Shown here: positions 53,985 through 63,062 of the stretch, piece after piece
Position numbering within the stretch: the first letter of the stretch is position 1
Layout: the number at the start of each line of letters is the position of its first letter
Assembly: GCF_025642115.1 (NCBI RefSeq)
Contig: NZ_CP106753.1
Coordinates: 496,001-560,000, forward strand
Length of the DNA stretch: 64,000 nt
Direction of reading: 5' to 3'
Source: Chitiniphilus purpureus
Lineage (GTDB): Bacteria; Pseudomonadota; Gammaproteobacteria; Burkholderiales; Chitinibacteraceae
Notes under the pieces: model-generated
Told to the model about the DNA's origin: nothing
The model's input: only the letters and a program-made list of their open reading frames with translations
Database searches by the model: none
Translations under genes and position numbers: made by a program

Positions 53985-54320
53985 TCAATTGCAGTTGCCG
54001 GCACAACTGGCACGGTCATCGGCTACGTCGCAGGCGGTGCCGGCGCAGCAGTTTTCGGTGAGAAAGCCCAGCAGCTCGTTCATCGCGGCATAGTTGGCCG
54101 AGTAGAAGATGAAGCGGCTTTCCTGCCGGGACGACACCAGCTGGGCGCGGGCCAGCTCCTTCAGATGGAAGGACAGCGTGGCGGGGGCGACGCCCAGCGC
54201 CTCGCCGATGCGCCCGACGGCCATTCCTTGCGGGCCGGCAGTGATCAGCAGGCGGAAGATCGAGAGGCGCGTGTCCTGGGCCAGCGCGGCCAGGCGTGCG
54301 ACAGCGGCTTTGCTTTCCAT
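53985..54320 (-). CDS. arsR: ArsR-family arsenite-responsive repressor
   Basis: The 111-aa winged-helix repressor has an HTH region IGEALGVAPATLSFHLKELA at residues 39-58. The C-terminal cysteines C91, C92 and C97 (NCCAGTAC) match the Acidithiobacillus-type As(III) site, and C106 and C110 are extra. It heads the minus-strand ars operon and overlaps its own operator region. ATG 54320 is chosen because the open frame upstream crosses that operator. Confidence 0.93.
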   Translation of the reverse strand: MESKAAVARLAALAQDTRLSIFRLLITAGPQGMAVGRIGEALGVAPATLSFHLKELARAQLVSSRQESRFIFYSANYAAMNELLGFLTENCCAGTACDVADDRASCAGNCN

Positions 54321-54321
54321 G

Positions 54322-54339
54322 TTTCCATTATTATGGAAA
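54322..54339 (-). promoter_or_regulatory. ArsR operator and -10 region
   Basis: TTTCCATtattATGGAAA is a perfect 7-4-7 palindrome directly upstream of the arsR ATG. AT-rich -10-like sequences (CATAAT, TAATAA on the minus strand) lie inside it, and TTGACC is 15-17 bases further upstream. A repressor bound here would cover the promoter, giving autoregulation. Confidence 0.75.
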
Positions 54340-54688
54340 TGAAAAACGCCGGTCAAGGGGGCGGCACTGTGCCTGGCCGGCATGGCTGGTCGCCAAGGGA
54401 TCGAACGCGTCAGGATGAAGCGAGGCCGTGGCCGGTACGGGTGGCTGTGCATTCGGTATGGATGCGCCGATGCGGATGACTGCCACCTGGCCGGCCGCTG
54501 CCGGCAAAACCCGGCTGGCCGCTCGCGCACACCGGGCGTACCAGCGGGACTGCCAGCCTAGGCAGTCCGGTTCAGCGCCGTCCAGGGGGTTGCGCGCTGC
54601 CCGCGGCACCGCTGCGCCGGGTGTTGTCAGCGGTTCGGGCCTGCTTGTCTCGGGAAGGGCGCGCGCCGCGGATTGCGGCGCGCGTGCG
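54340..54688. other. Intergenic region between arsR and exbD with two hairpins
   Basis: No gene is supported. GGACTGCC/GGCAGTCC (54547-54568) is an 8-bp hairpin with a 6-base loop. GCGCGCCGC/GCGGCGCGC (54661-54683) is a 9-bp GC hairpin just after the exbD stop on the minus strand and could act as its terminator, though no T-run follows. Confidence 0.5.
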
Positions 54689-55105
54689 TCAAGGCTGCTT
54701 GGGGTCGGTGACGAAGCCGATCTTGGTCATGCCGGCGCGCTGGGCCGCCGCCATGGTCTGCGCCACCGCCTCATAACGTACTTCGCGGTCGGCCGCGAGG
54801 TGCAGTTCGGGCTGCGGCGTCTTGTGCGCAGCCTCAGCCAGCTGGGATTGCAGCGTGGCCTCGTCCACCGGCTTGCCGTTCCAGAAGCGCTGGCCGGTGG
54901 CATCGATCGACAGCGAGATATGCTCGGGCTTGAGTTCCTGCGGCTGGTTGGCTGCGCGCGGCAGGTCAAGCTTCACCTGATGGCTGATCACCGGCACGGT
55001 GATGATGAAGATGATCAGCAGCACCAGCATCACGTCGACCAGCGGCGTCATGTTGATTTCGCTCATCACCTCGTCGTTGCTGTCATCCAGGCTGCCGAAC
55101 GCCAT
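54689..55105 (-). CDS. exbD: ExbD/TolR-family energy-transducing protein
   Basis: ExbD works with ExbB to harness the proton gradient for TonB-dependent uptake. The 138-aa product has one membrane helix after the N-terminus (TPLVDVMLVLLIIFIITVPV) with the essential Asp24, and a periplasmic domain ending KIGFVTDPKQP. It begins one base after the exbB stop. Confidence 0.92.
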   Translation of the reverse strand: MAFGSLDDSNDEVMSEINMTPLVDVMLVLLIIFIITVPVISHQVKLDLPRAANQPQELKPEHISLSIDATGQRFWNGKPVDEATLQSQLAEAAHKTPQPELHLAADREVRYEAVAQTMAAAQRAGMTKIGFVTDPKQP

Positions 55106-55106
55106 C

Positions 55107-55832
55107 TCAGCGCCCCCCGACCACGTTCAGCGTCGGCGCCGGCGAGGCGGTGCCGACGCGGGCGCCGGTGATGAAGTAGGCATGCAGGTCGTGGGCGAAA
55201 CGGTTGAGCTGGGCCAGCACCGATTTGTTGCCGCGCGACAGGGCGTTGTAGCCCAGCACCGCCGGGATGGCCACTGCCAGGCCGAACGCGGTCATGATCA
55301 GCGCTTCGCCCACCGGGCCTGCCACCTTGTCGATCGATGCCTGACCGGAAACGCCGATGCTGACGAGCGCGTGATAGATGCCCCATACGGTGCCGAACAG
55401 GCCGACGAAGGGAGCGGTCGAACCCACCGATGCCAGGATGGACAGCCCCGACTGCATCGCTTGGGCCGCATCGTCGATACCACGCCGCAGATTGCTGGTG
55501 ACCCAGTCGCTCACATTGAGCGCGCCGTGCAGGTCCGATTTGTTGTGCGCATGGTGCGCCACCGCCTCGGCGCCTTCCTCGGCCAGGTTGCGGAACGGAT
55601 TGTCCGCCTTGGTCTCGCCCAACACCGCCAGGCCCGCGGCGAAATCGCGCTGGTGCCAGAAATCATGGGTGGCGGCGCGGGCCTGGCGCTTCAGGCGCAT
55701 CAGGCGCCAAGCCTTGAGCACGATCACGCACCACGAGGCCACCGACATGAGCAGCAGCAAAACCGCCACGCCGCGCGTGACCGCATCGCCCTGTGCCCAC
55801 AGGGCGGCAATGCCGTAAGGGTTGTTTTCCAT
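55107..55832 (-). CDS. exbB: ExbB/TolQ-family proton channel protein
   Basis: The 241-aa inner-membrane protein has three hydrophobic segments: VLLLLMSVASWCVIVLKAW, then STAPFVGLFGTVWGIYHALV and EALIMTAFGLAVAIPAVLGY. AGGAG precedes ATG 55832. The open frame continues upstream through a Fur-like box, so a longer protein is unlikely. No tonB is in the window. Confidence 0.92.
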   Translation of the reverse strand: MENNPYGIAALWAQGDAVTRGVAVLLLLMSVASWCVIVLKAWRLMRLKRQARAATHDFWHQRDFAAGLAVLGETKADNPFRNLAEEGAEAVAHHAHNKSDLHGALNVSDWVTSNLRRGIDDAAQAMQSGLSILASVGSTAPFVGLFGTVWGIYHALVSIGVSGQASIDKVAGPVGEALIMTAFGLAVAIPAVLGYNALSRGNKSVLAQLNRFAHDLHAYFITGARVGTASPAPTLNVVGGR

Positions 55833-55905
55833 CGAACGACTACTCCTGGGGAACGCTTCGGAATGCATGGGCGGACCGGGGCCGCCGCAGAGACATGCAT
55901 CATAA

Positions 55906-55920
55906 CGCGAATAATTATCA
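55906..55920 (-). promoter_or_regulatory. Fur-like box upstream of exbBD
   Basis: On the minus strand TGATAAT-T-ATTCGCG matches the 7-1-7 Fur core (TGATAATnATTATCA) at 11 of 14 informative positions, with a perfect first half. It lies 74 bases upstream of exbB, consistent with iron-repressed TonB energisation. Confidence 0.5.
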
Positions 55921-56266
55921 ACTTCAAAGAGCCGGCCGGCCTGTGCCATCCGCCCGCCTGCCGCGCAGGGCCGTGCCGCCCCCAGTGGTGCGTGGCCCAT
56001 GCCGCAATGCGGGCAGGATGCTGCCGGACCCGGTCGGGCGAGGTGGTCCGGCCCGAACGGACAATGTCCCGCAACACAGGGGGTCGACATGTCCGATGAC
56101 AAGCATCATCCGGGTATCGCCACCAGCGTGGGATGCCGCCCGGCAGGTACGGGCTGTCGGGCCGGCAGTTGCCGGCGTATCGCGGCCGACCAACTCGCCG
56201 CCCGGCACGGGCCATGCCGCGCTATGCTCTGTCCCCCGTCATCCGGCCGCATGCGATGGAGCTGCC
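55921..56266. other. Intergenic region between exbB and slyX
   Basis: This GC-rich stretch has open frames on both strands but no ribosome binding site or recognisable protein start until slyX. I see no RNA gene or repeat. Confidence 0.4.
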
Positions 56267-56467
56267 ATGGAACAACGTCTCACTGACCTTGAAATCAGGC
56301 TGGCCTTCCAGGACGACCTGCTCGACACCCTCAACCGCACCGTGGCACAGCAACAGCAGCAGCTGGATCTGCTGCAGGCGCAGCTGCGCGAGCTGTACCG
56401 GCAGCTGCAGTCGTTCGAGCCGGCCGCACCGCGCGCTCCGGCCGAGGAGATCCCGCCGCATTACTGA
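56267..56467 (+). CDS. slyX: SlyX-family coiled-coil protein
   Basis: The 66-aa product MEQRLTDLEIRLAFQDDLLD onward is a predicted coiled coil with a Gln-rich middle (QQQQQLDLLQAQ) and the conserved C-terminal PPHY ending. SlyX is a small conserved protein of unknown function. GGAG lies six bases before ATG 56267; the long open frame upstream is not coding. Confidence 0.88.
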   Translation: MEQRLTDLEIRLAFQDDLLDTLNRTVAQQQQQLDLLQAQLRELYRQLQSFEPAAPRAPAEEIPPHY

Positions 56468-56659
56468 GCACACCGCCGCCATGGCGGCGTCGTGCACGGC
56501 ATCGCAACACCACGGGGCGGAGGGCGCCGACAGCGGCAGCCCTGGCGCGACGGGTGGCAGTATGTGCTTGATTCCTACGCGCTTTTGCGCGGCCGGCTGA
56601 TAGGTCGGATGACAGGGCAGCGCCACAATCGGCGCAATGTCCTATCAGGAGGAGCTGTC

Positions 56660-57154
56660 ATGCGCCCTGCTCTGATGCTGCTTGCCCCGGTTTCACTGGC
56701 CGCCACCGGCGCCTTGCTGTTCACCCTCTCGGCCAATGCCGCATGGCGCGCGCCCGAGCCGCGACCGGCGGTGGTGGCGGTCCATGCACCGCAGGTGCTG
56801 CACCCGCGCGATGTGTTGGTTTCGGGGGTGCCTGCACCGATCGCTGATCCGGTCACGGTCATTGCCGCCAATCAGCGCATCGCGCTTGCGGCGCAGCCCG
56901 TTGCGGACATCGAGGCAACTTCCGATGAAACCGCGCCGGTGGTCGACGATGGCACGCTGGCCGTCGAGGGCACACCCGGCAGCGAAACGGGCGACACCCC
57001 CGAACAATCGCGCAGCCAACATACCGAAATGGCCGCCGTGCGTGTGTACCAGTGCGAGGACGAAGTGGTGGGCACGGTGTTCCAGGATCGGCCGTGCGGT
57101 CCTGCGGCCGATCGGGTCGACGCCGTTGCCGAGCCGCAGCGACAGCGTTCCTGA
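56660..57154 (+). CDS. Secreted protein with DUF4124-like C-terminal motif
   Basis: The 164-aa product has a signal peptide (LMLLAPVSLAATGALLFTLS then ANA). A low-complexity Ala/Pro/Val/Glu-rich middle follows. The C-terminal segment VYQCEDEVVGTVFQDRPCG resembles the YxCxDxxGxxxxQDxPC pattern of DUF4124 periplasmic proteins. AGGAGGAG precedes ATG 56660. Function unknown. Confidence 0.7.
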   Translation: MRPALMLLAPVSLAATGALLFTLSANAAWRAPEPRPAVVAVHAPQVLHPRDVLVSGVPAPIADPVTVIAANQRIALAAQPVADIEATSDETAPVVDDGTLAVEGTPGSETGDTPEQSRSQHTEMAAVRVYQCEDEVVGTVFQDRPCGPAADRVDAVAEPQRQRS

Positions 57155-57164
57155 TCGGGGGCGC

Positions 57165-58403
57165 TTACCGTGCCAGCCAGTCGCGGGCACCGATGCCGGC
57201 AAGCCGGCCGGTGGCGAAGCAGGCGGTCAACAGATAGCCCCCGGTGGGTGCTTCCCAATCGAGCATCTCGCCTGCGCAGAACACGCCGGGCAGCGCATGC
57301 AGCATCAGCCGGTTGTCCAATGCACTGAATGCGATGCCGCCGGCGCTGCTGATCGCCTCGTCGATCGGGCGAGGTGCCCGTAACCGCAGCGGCAGCGCTT
57401 TGATGCCGGCAGCCAGCGCGCCCATGTCCGAGAACACGGTCTTGGGCAGGCATTCGCGCAGCAGCGCTGCCTTCACCCCCGTCAATCCCAGCTTGCGCCG
57501 CAGATGGTTGGTCATTGAGTCGGCGCCGCGTGGTGCCGCCAGTTCGGCTGCCACCCGGGCCGCGTCGCGTCCGGGCAGCAGGTCCAGATGAAGCATGGCA
57601 CTGCCGCGCGCGGCGATCTCGTCACGCAGTGCGGCGGAGCAGGCATAGATCAGGCTGCCTTCGACCCCATAACGGCTGATCACGAATTCCCCCTGCCGTT
57701 GCCAGACCTGGCCATTGCCATCGGTAAACCGCGCGCCTACCGCTTTGAGCGGGCAGCCGGCGAACCTGTCGGCAAACAGCGGTTGCCAGTCCACCTCGAA
57801 ACCACAATTGCTGGGCTGCAGCGGCGTGGTCTCCACGCCGCGCGCGGCAAGCCAAGGCAGCCAGGCCCCGTCCGAACCCAGCTTCTTCCAGCTTGCGCCG
57901 CCCAGCGCCAGCACGGTGGCGTCGGCGTGCACGGCGATTTCGCCCGCCGGACCGGCAAAGCGCAGCGTGCCGTCATCGTTCCAGCCCAGCCAGCGATGGC
58001 GCACCTGCAGATTCAGTCCGGCATGCCGCAGTCGCTGCAGCCAGGCGCGCAGCAGCGGTGCCGCCTTCATGTCGCGCGGAAACACCCGGCCGGAACTGCC
58101 GACGAACGTTTCGATCCCCAATTGCGCGAGCCAGGCACGCAGCGCCGTGGGGTCGAAGGCATGGATCGCGGGTTCGAGCGCCGCGCGCCGTGTGCCGTAG
58201 CGAGCCAGGAACGGCGCCAGCGGCTCGGAATGGGTGATGTTCATGCCACCGATGCCGGCCAGCAGGAACTTGCGCCCGACCGAGGGCATCGCGTCGTACA
58301 GCGTCACCGCCACGCCTGCCTGCAACAGGACTTCGGCTGCCATCAGACCGGCGGGGCCGCCACCGATGACGATGGCGCTGGGGGAAGGGGCCGCAGGCGG
58401 CAT
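57165..58403 (-). CDS. HI0933/BaiN-type FAD-dependent flavoprotein
   Basis: The 412-aa product has the dinucleotide motif AIVIGGGPAGLMAAEVLLQ at residues 10-28, GRKFLLAGIGGMNITHSEP, VLALGGASWKKLGSDG and the C-terminal GVFCAGEMLDWEAPTGGYLL that completes FAD binding. It matches the TIGR03862-like branch of the HI0933 family; the substrate is unknown. Confidence 0.88.
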   Translation of the reverse strand: MPPAAPSPSAIVIGGGPAGLMAAEVLLQAGVAVTLYDAMPSVGRKFLLAGIGGMNITHSEPLAPFLARYGTRRAALEPAIHAFDPTALRAWLAQLGIETFVGSSGRVFPRDMKAAPLLRAWLQRLRHAGLNLQVRHRWLGWNDDGTLRFAGPAGEIAVHADATVLALGGASWKKLGSDGAWLPWLAARGVETTPLQPSNCGFEVDWQPLFADRFAGCPLKAVGARFTDGNGQVWQRQGEFVISRYGVEGSLIYACSAALRDEIAARGSAMLHLDLLPGRDAARVAAELAAPRGADSMTNHLRRKLGLTGVKAALLRECLPKTVFSDMGALAAGIKALPLRLRAPRPIDEAISSAGGIAFSALDNRLMLHALPGVFCAGEMLDWEAPTGGYLLTACFATGRLAGIGARDWLAR

Positions 58404-58594
58404 GCGTGGACTCCGGCTGGATCAGGTGGATGGGTGTCAGCGGTATGGCCCACAGCCGGGCTGGTGTGGCCGGTGGCACTGGCTCAGGGCGAGGCTGCTG
58501 TGGACAGCATCGGCCAGGCGCACAGCTGCCGTTGCGGCCAGCGGACGCAGAGTGCGGGATTTGCCGCCGGCGTGCAGCGGTGCCCGTGTACCGC

Positions 58595-59431
58595 TCATGC
58601 GCTGCGGCTGGCGCTGAAGCGCTCGCGCAGCGTTGTCAGCCCCAGCGCATCGAGCAGCGCATCGCGGCGCTCGGCCGGCCGTGCACGTGGCAGGTCCTGG
58701 TATTCGGCGATGATCAGTTCGTTTTTCATCGAGTGTTCCCAGCCCACCAGCTCGGTCACCGTCACCTGGTAGCCCTGTGCCTCCAGTTCCAGGCAGCGCA
58801 GCACATTGGTGATCTGGCTGCCGAATTCGCGGGTGTGGATGGGATGGCGCCACAACTCGGCCAGCGGTGCCTTCAATGCCTGCGCCTTGTGCTGCTTCAG
58901 CGTGGTGGCCACCTCGGCCTGGCAGCACGGCACCAGCACGATATGGCGGGCCTGCTTTTGCAGCGCGAAGTGGATGGCATCGTCGGTGGCGGTGTTGCAG
59001 GCATGCAGTGCGGTGACGACGTCCACCCGTTCCGGCAGTCGCGGCGAGGTGATCGATTCGGCGACCGACAGATTGTAAAAGCGCATTCCGGCGGCGAAAC
59101 CGAGCTTCTGCGCCAGCGCCATCGACGACTGCACCAGCTCGTCGCGGGTTTCGATGCCGTAGATGCGCCCCTGCGGCGCGCGTCCCTTGAAGAACAGGTC
59201 GTACAGGATGAAGCCCAGGTAGCTCTTGCCGGCGCCATGATCGACCAGCGTCAGCTCGGGCTGGTCCTGCACGCACGCCTGCAACAGCGGTTCGATGAAA
59301 TTGAACAGGTGATACACCTGCTTGAGCTTGCGACGGCTGTCCTGGTTGAGCTTGCCGTCGCGCGTGAGGATGTGCAGCGCCTTGAGCAGCGCCACCGACT
59401 GCTCCGGGCGGATGTCGTACTTCTCGGTCAT
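58595..59431 (-). CDS. Class I SAM-dependent methyltransferase
   Basis: The 278-aa product has motif I TLVDHGAGKSYLGFILYDL near residue 65, RIYGIETRDELV, VVTALHACNTATDDAI and VLVPCCQAEVA, typical of Methyltransf_32-like proteins. The substrate is unknown. ATG 59431 is chosen because the upstream in-frame extension runs into an AT-rich promoter-like region. Confidence 0.8.
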   Translation of the reverse strand: MTEKYDIRPEQSVALLKALHILTRDGKLNQDSRRKLKQVYHLFNFIEPLLQACVQDQPELTLVDHGAGKSYLGFILYDLFFKGRAPQGRIYGIETRDELVQSSMALAQKLGFAAGMRFYNLSVAESITSPRLPERVDVVTALHACNTATDDAIHFALQKQARHIVLVPCCQAEVATTLKQHKAQALKAPLAELWRHPIHTREFGSQITNVLRCLELEAQGYQVTVTELVGWEHSMKNELIIAEYQDLPRARPAERRDALLDALGLTTLRERFSASRSA

Positions 59432-59603
59432 GAGCGCAGGGTTCCTGGGTCTGAGCCGTGCGGGGCGCCGGCAGGGCGTCGCACAGGCCGGCGCCATTGT
59501 ACCGCGCCGCGTGGCGGTGCCGATCCGGCCACCTCCGTCACAATATGTTGCAAAGTTACATGAAATGGATATTTGAAATTGAAACAAAACTACAGTAGAT
59601 TAC

Positions 59604-59616
59604 GTAGTAATACTAC
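59604..59616. promoter_or_regulatory. Palindrome upstream of a small orphan gene
   Basis: GTAGTA-A-TACTAC is a 13-bp perfect dyad within an unusually AT-rich 90-base stretch (59540-59630), with related TACGTA and TACAGTA sequences beside it. It is 21 bases upstream of ATG 59638 and could be an operator. Confidence 0.4.
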
Positions 59617-59637
59617 ACAACACCCAGGAGCTACATC

Positions 59638-59853
59638 ATGACCTCGTTACTTGCCTCCCTGCTTGCCCTGTCGCGTGGCAATGCCGACCGCATCACTGTC
59701 AACGACCGTGTCAACCGCGTGGCCGGCCTTGCCGGCGGCGAGCGTGTCGACGGCCGCGTGCTCAAGATCATCGGCCAGCGCGCCCGTGTGTGCTGGCCGC
59801 AAGGCCAGAAGACCGAGGAAGACCTCGGCAACCTGGTGCTGATCGTCGAGTGA
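59638..59853 (+). CDS. Small conserved-looking protein, unknown function
   Basis: The 71-aa product (MTSLLASLLALSRGNADRIT onward) has a short hydrophobic N-terminus then a beta-rich, SH3-like segment (RVDGRVLKIIGQRARVCWPQ). It has no signal peptide cleavage site. CAGGAG precedes the ATG and the upstream region is promoter-like. I do not recognise the family. Confidence 0.7.
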   Translation: MTSLLASLLALSRGNADRITVNDRVNRVAGLAGGERVDGRVLKIIGQRARVCWPQGQKTEEDLGNLVLIVE

Positions 59854-59992
59854 CACGCAGCCCCGGCCGCGCCGGTAGTGGCAACGTATGCTGAATCCTG
59901 GCTGACGTTGCATGTTGATCTGCAGGCTCCTCTGGTATGATGCCGCGCTTTGTCTTTCAGTCACACGCGATACGACAACAGGGGAAATCGCC

Positions 59993-60742
59993 ATGAAGAT
60001 CCGCCACGCCATCCTTGCCGCCGGCACGCTGCTGTCCGCCCAGGCCCATGCCTTCGACCTCGGTGGCATGCTCAAGGCCGGCACGCAGGCCGTGCAGGCC
60101 GCCACCTTGTCCGATGCCGATGTGAAGAGCCTGACCGATCAGGCGTGCAAGCAAAGCGATTCGCAGGCACAGATCGCGCCGGCCAAGGACAAGTACGCCA
60201 AGCGCATGGACAGGATCGCCAAGGCCATGGGCAGCGAGATCAACGGCCAGAAGGTCAACTACAAGGTCTACCTGACGCAGGAAGTGAACGCCTGGGCGAT
60301 GGCCAACGGCTGCATCCGTGTCCACAGCGGCCTGATGGACCTGATGAACGACGACGAGGTGATCGGCGTGATCGGCCACGAGCTGGGCCACGTGGCGCTG
60401 GGCCACACCAGGAAGGCGATGCAGACCGCCTACGCCGTCTCGGCCGCCCGCTCGGCCACCAGCGCCAGCAATGGCAACGCCGCGGTGCTGGCGTCGTCTG
60501 AGCTGGGCGACTTCACCGAAAGCCTGATCAATGCGCAGTTCTCGCAATCGCAGGAAAAGGACGCCGACAACTTCTCGTTCGATCTGCTCACCGAGAAGAA
60601 GCTCAAGCGCGAAGCCCTGGTCACCGCGTTCCAGAAGCTCGAACAACTGGGCGGCGGCGAGCACGGCATGCTCAGCTCGCACCCGGCCTCGGCCGATCGC
60701 GCGAGGAACATCGAAAACCGCCTGGCGGCCGAGAAGAAGTAA
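59993..60742 (+). CDS. Periplasmic M48-family zinc metalloprotease (LoiP/YggG-like)
   Basis: The 249-aa product has a signal peptide (LAAGTLLSAQAHA). The zinc motif HELGH is at 129-133 in GVIGHELGHVALGHT, with the third ligand region EKDADNFSFDLL. Relatives degrade misfolded outer-membrane proteins. ATG 59993 follows GGGGAAA. There is no Cys lipobox, so it should be soluble in the periplasm. Confidence 0.9.
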   Translation: MKIRHAILAAGTLLSAQAHAFDLGGMLKAGTQAVQAATLSDADVKSLTDQACKQSDSQAQIAPAKDKYAKRMDRIAKAMGSEINGQKVNYKVYLTQEVNAWAMANGCIRVHSGLMDLMNDDEVIGVIGHELGHVALGHTRKAMQTAYAVSAARSATSASNGNAAVLASSELGDFTESLINAQFSQSQEKDADNFSFDLLTEKKLKREALVTAFQKLEQLGGGEHGMLSSHPASADRARNIENRLAAEKK

Positions 60743-61191
60743 GGCGGCAACGGCGTTTCGGTGCGACAAGAAGCCAAGCGGGTGCCCGGCTTTTGGTTGT
60801 GGGCGGTGGGCCGAAGGCGCGCGCCCGAACGGGCACCTGCTGCGCTTGCCAAAGCCCGCCAGTCGGCGCCGTCGTCGCGATGGTCCGGCTGACTTGCGGC
60901 AAATCGCGTCTTGCAACGTCTGCGCCGAGCCGGTTCGGTGCGGCACCGCCGCTCCGCCGCGGGTCACAGCCGCGTTGTGATGCGAATCCGTGCCGTAATC
61001 GACGCCGATGCAGGGCGGCAACCCGACCCATCCGGAACCGCGCACCTGCGTTGGAGCGGCAGTCACGGCGCGGCCTCGAACCTGGCCCGGGCTGCCGCTG
61101 CCGGTCGGCGTGCAGCATTGATGCAAACCACCATGGCCGGTGGCGCGTGCGCGGCTAAATTGAAAGCATCGCCGTGTTGCCCGCCCCCGCC
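60743..61191. other. Intergenic region before aceK
   Basis: No supported gene. An imperfect GC hairpin followed by CTTTTGG lies near 60778-60800 and may terminate the protease gene. The rest is GC-rich without recognisable motifs; a weak TAAATT -10-like sequence occurs near 61156. Confidence 0.4.
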
Positions 61192-62952
61192 ATGCATCCT
61201 GATCCCGACGCCGGCATGCCCCTCGCCCAAGCCAGCCCCACGCCCGCGCTGGTGGCGCGGGTGATCCTGGATGGTTTCGATCATCACTATCTGTTGTTCC
61301 GTGCCTGCAGCCAGGTGGCACAAGCGCATTTCGAGGCCGGCGACGCGGCGGCGCAGCGCGAGGCGGTGCGCGACCGGATCGCCTTCTACGATGCGCGGGT
61401 GGACGAGACCATCGCGCGGCTGACCGAGGAATTGAATGCGCACCGGCTGCCGGATGCGGCCTGGGCGCGGGCCAAGGCGGCCTATATCGGCCTGTTGCTC
61501 AACCACAAGCGCCCGGAGCTGGCGGAAACCTTCTTCAACTCGGTGTGCTGCCGCATCCTGCACCGCGCCTATTTCCACAACGATTTCATCTTTTACCGGC
61601 CCGCGGTCTCGACCGAATACCTGGAGACCGACGAGCGTCCCACCTACCGCAGCTACTACCCGCAGCCGGGCAACCTGCGCGCGACCGTGGCGCGCATCCT
61701 GACCGATTTCGGCTGGACGCTGCCGTTCGTGGATCTGGCGCGCGATGTGAAGCGGGTGCTGCGCGCGCTGCGCGAGCACCTCGGGCGCTGGCCGCGCTTG
61801 GCGTTCAACGCCCATATCCAGGTGCTGACCTCGCCGTTCCATCGCGGCAAGGCGGCCTACCTGATCGGACGCGCGGTCAACGGCGATCTGGAGATCCCGT
61901 TCGCGCTGGCGCTGCATCGCAACGCCGGGGGCCGGCTGTTCATCGACGCCGCGCTGTTCGAGCGCCAGCACATCCGGCACCTGTTCTCGATGTCGCGCGC
62001 CTATTTCCTGGTCGACATGGAAGTGCCCTCCGCCTACGTGCGCTTCCTGCAAAAGCTGCTGCCGCAGGTCTCGCGTGCCGAGCTGTACACGATGCTGGGG
62101 CTGGGCAAGCAGGGCAAGACCATGTTCTACCGCGAGCTGTTCCACCACCTGCGCCACAGCAGCGACCGCTTCGTGTTCGCACCGGGGATCAAGGGCATGG
62201 TGATGGTGGTGTTCACGCTGCCGTCGTTTCCGTTCGTGTTCAAGGTGATCAAGGATGTGATCCCGCCGCCCAAGGAGGTCGACCGCCAGACCGTGTGCGC
62301 CAAGTACCTCCTGGTCAAGCAGCATGACCGGGTCGGGCGCATGGCCGATTCGCTGGAGTTCTCGGACGTGGCACTGCCGCGCCGGCGCTTCGATCCGGCC
62401 GTGATCGAGGAGCTGCGCACGCTGGCGCCGTCGATGGTGGAGGAGGACGGCGACAGCGTGGTGATCCGGCATCTGTACATCGAGCGGCGCATGATGCCGC
62501 TCAACCTGCTGCTCGATAGCGGTGTGCCCGAGGTGGTGGACAGCGTGGTGCGCGACTATGGCAACGCGCTGCGCGAGCTGGCGATCGCCAACATCTTTCC
62601 GGGTGACATGCTGTTCAAGAACTTCGGCATCACCCGGGCCGGGCGGGTGGTGTTCTACGACTACGACGAGATCGAGTACATGACCGACTGCGATTTCCGG
62701 CGTATCCCGCCGCCGCTGGCGCCCGAATACGAGCTGTCGGGCGAGCCGTGGTTCGCCGGGCACAGGAACGAGGTCTATCCCGAGGAGTTCGGCACCTTCC
62801 TGCTGACCCGGCCGCAGATCCGCGAGGCGTTCATGAAATACCACGCCGACCTCCTGCAGCCCGAGTTCTGGCAACGCACCAAGGCACGTATCGAGGCCGG
62901 CATCGTCGAGGATTTCTTTCCCTATCCGGCGTCGCTGCGCTTCGCGCAATAG
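61192..62952 (+). CDS. aceK: Isocitrate dehydrogenase kinase/phosphatase
   Basis: AceK phosphorylates and dephosphorylates isocitrate dehydrogenase, diverting carbon to the glyoxylate shunt. The 586-aa product (E. coli 578) has GLLLNHKRPELAETFFNSV, a regulatory half, the ATP-loop APGIKGMVMVVFTLPSFP near residue 330 and VFYDYDEIEYMTDCDFRRIP near the catalytic centre. In-frame ATGs at 61192 and 61216 are both possible. No aceBA genes are in the window. Confidence 0.95.
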   Translation: MHPDPDAGMPLAQASPTPALVARVILDGFDHHYLLFRACSQVAQAHFEAGDAAAQREAVRDRIAFYDARVDETIARLTEELNAHRLPDAAWARAKAAYIGLLLNHKRPELAETFFNSVCCRILHRAYFHNDFIFYRPAVSTEYLETDERPTYRSYYPQPGNLRATVARILTDFGWTLPFVDLARDVKRVLRALREHLGRWPRLAFNAHIQVLTSPFHRGKAAYLIGRAVNGDLEIPFALALHRNAGGRLFIDAALFERQHIRHLFSMSRAYFLVDMEVPSAYVRFLQKLLPQVSRAELYTMLGLGKQGKTMFYRELFHHLRHSSDRFVFAPGIKGMVMVVFTLPSFPFVFKVIKDVIPPPKEVDRQTVCAKYLLVKQHDRVGRMADSLEFSDVALPRRRFDPAVIEELRTLAPSMVEEDGDSVVIRHLYIERRMMPLNLLLDSGVPEVVDSVVRDYGNALRELAIANIFPGDMLFKNFGITRAGRVVFYDYDEIEYMTDCDFRRIPPPLAPEYELSGEPWFAGHRNEVYPEEFGTFLLTRPQIREAFMKYHADLLQPEFWQRTKARIEAGIVEDFFPYPASLRFAQ

Positions 62953-63062
62953 CCGGCCGGGATCGAACCCGGCTTGCGTCGGCACAGGAGCACGCACCGT
63001 CGCGGTGTCGCCGTGGCCGTCATCCCGCTACCCTGCGCATATCGGGACGACGGGAAAGCAAT

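Noticed and set aside
55833..56102. Cys-rich 90-residue in-frame extension upstream of exbB (CVAGHCPFG, CPHCGMGH)
   Set aside because: It would span the Fur-like box and the AGGAG site that precede exbB ATG 55832, and ExbB already has its normal length.
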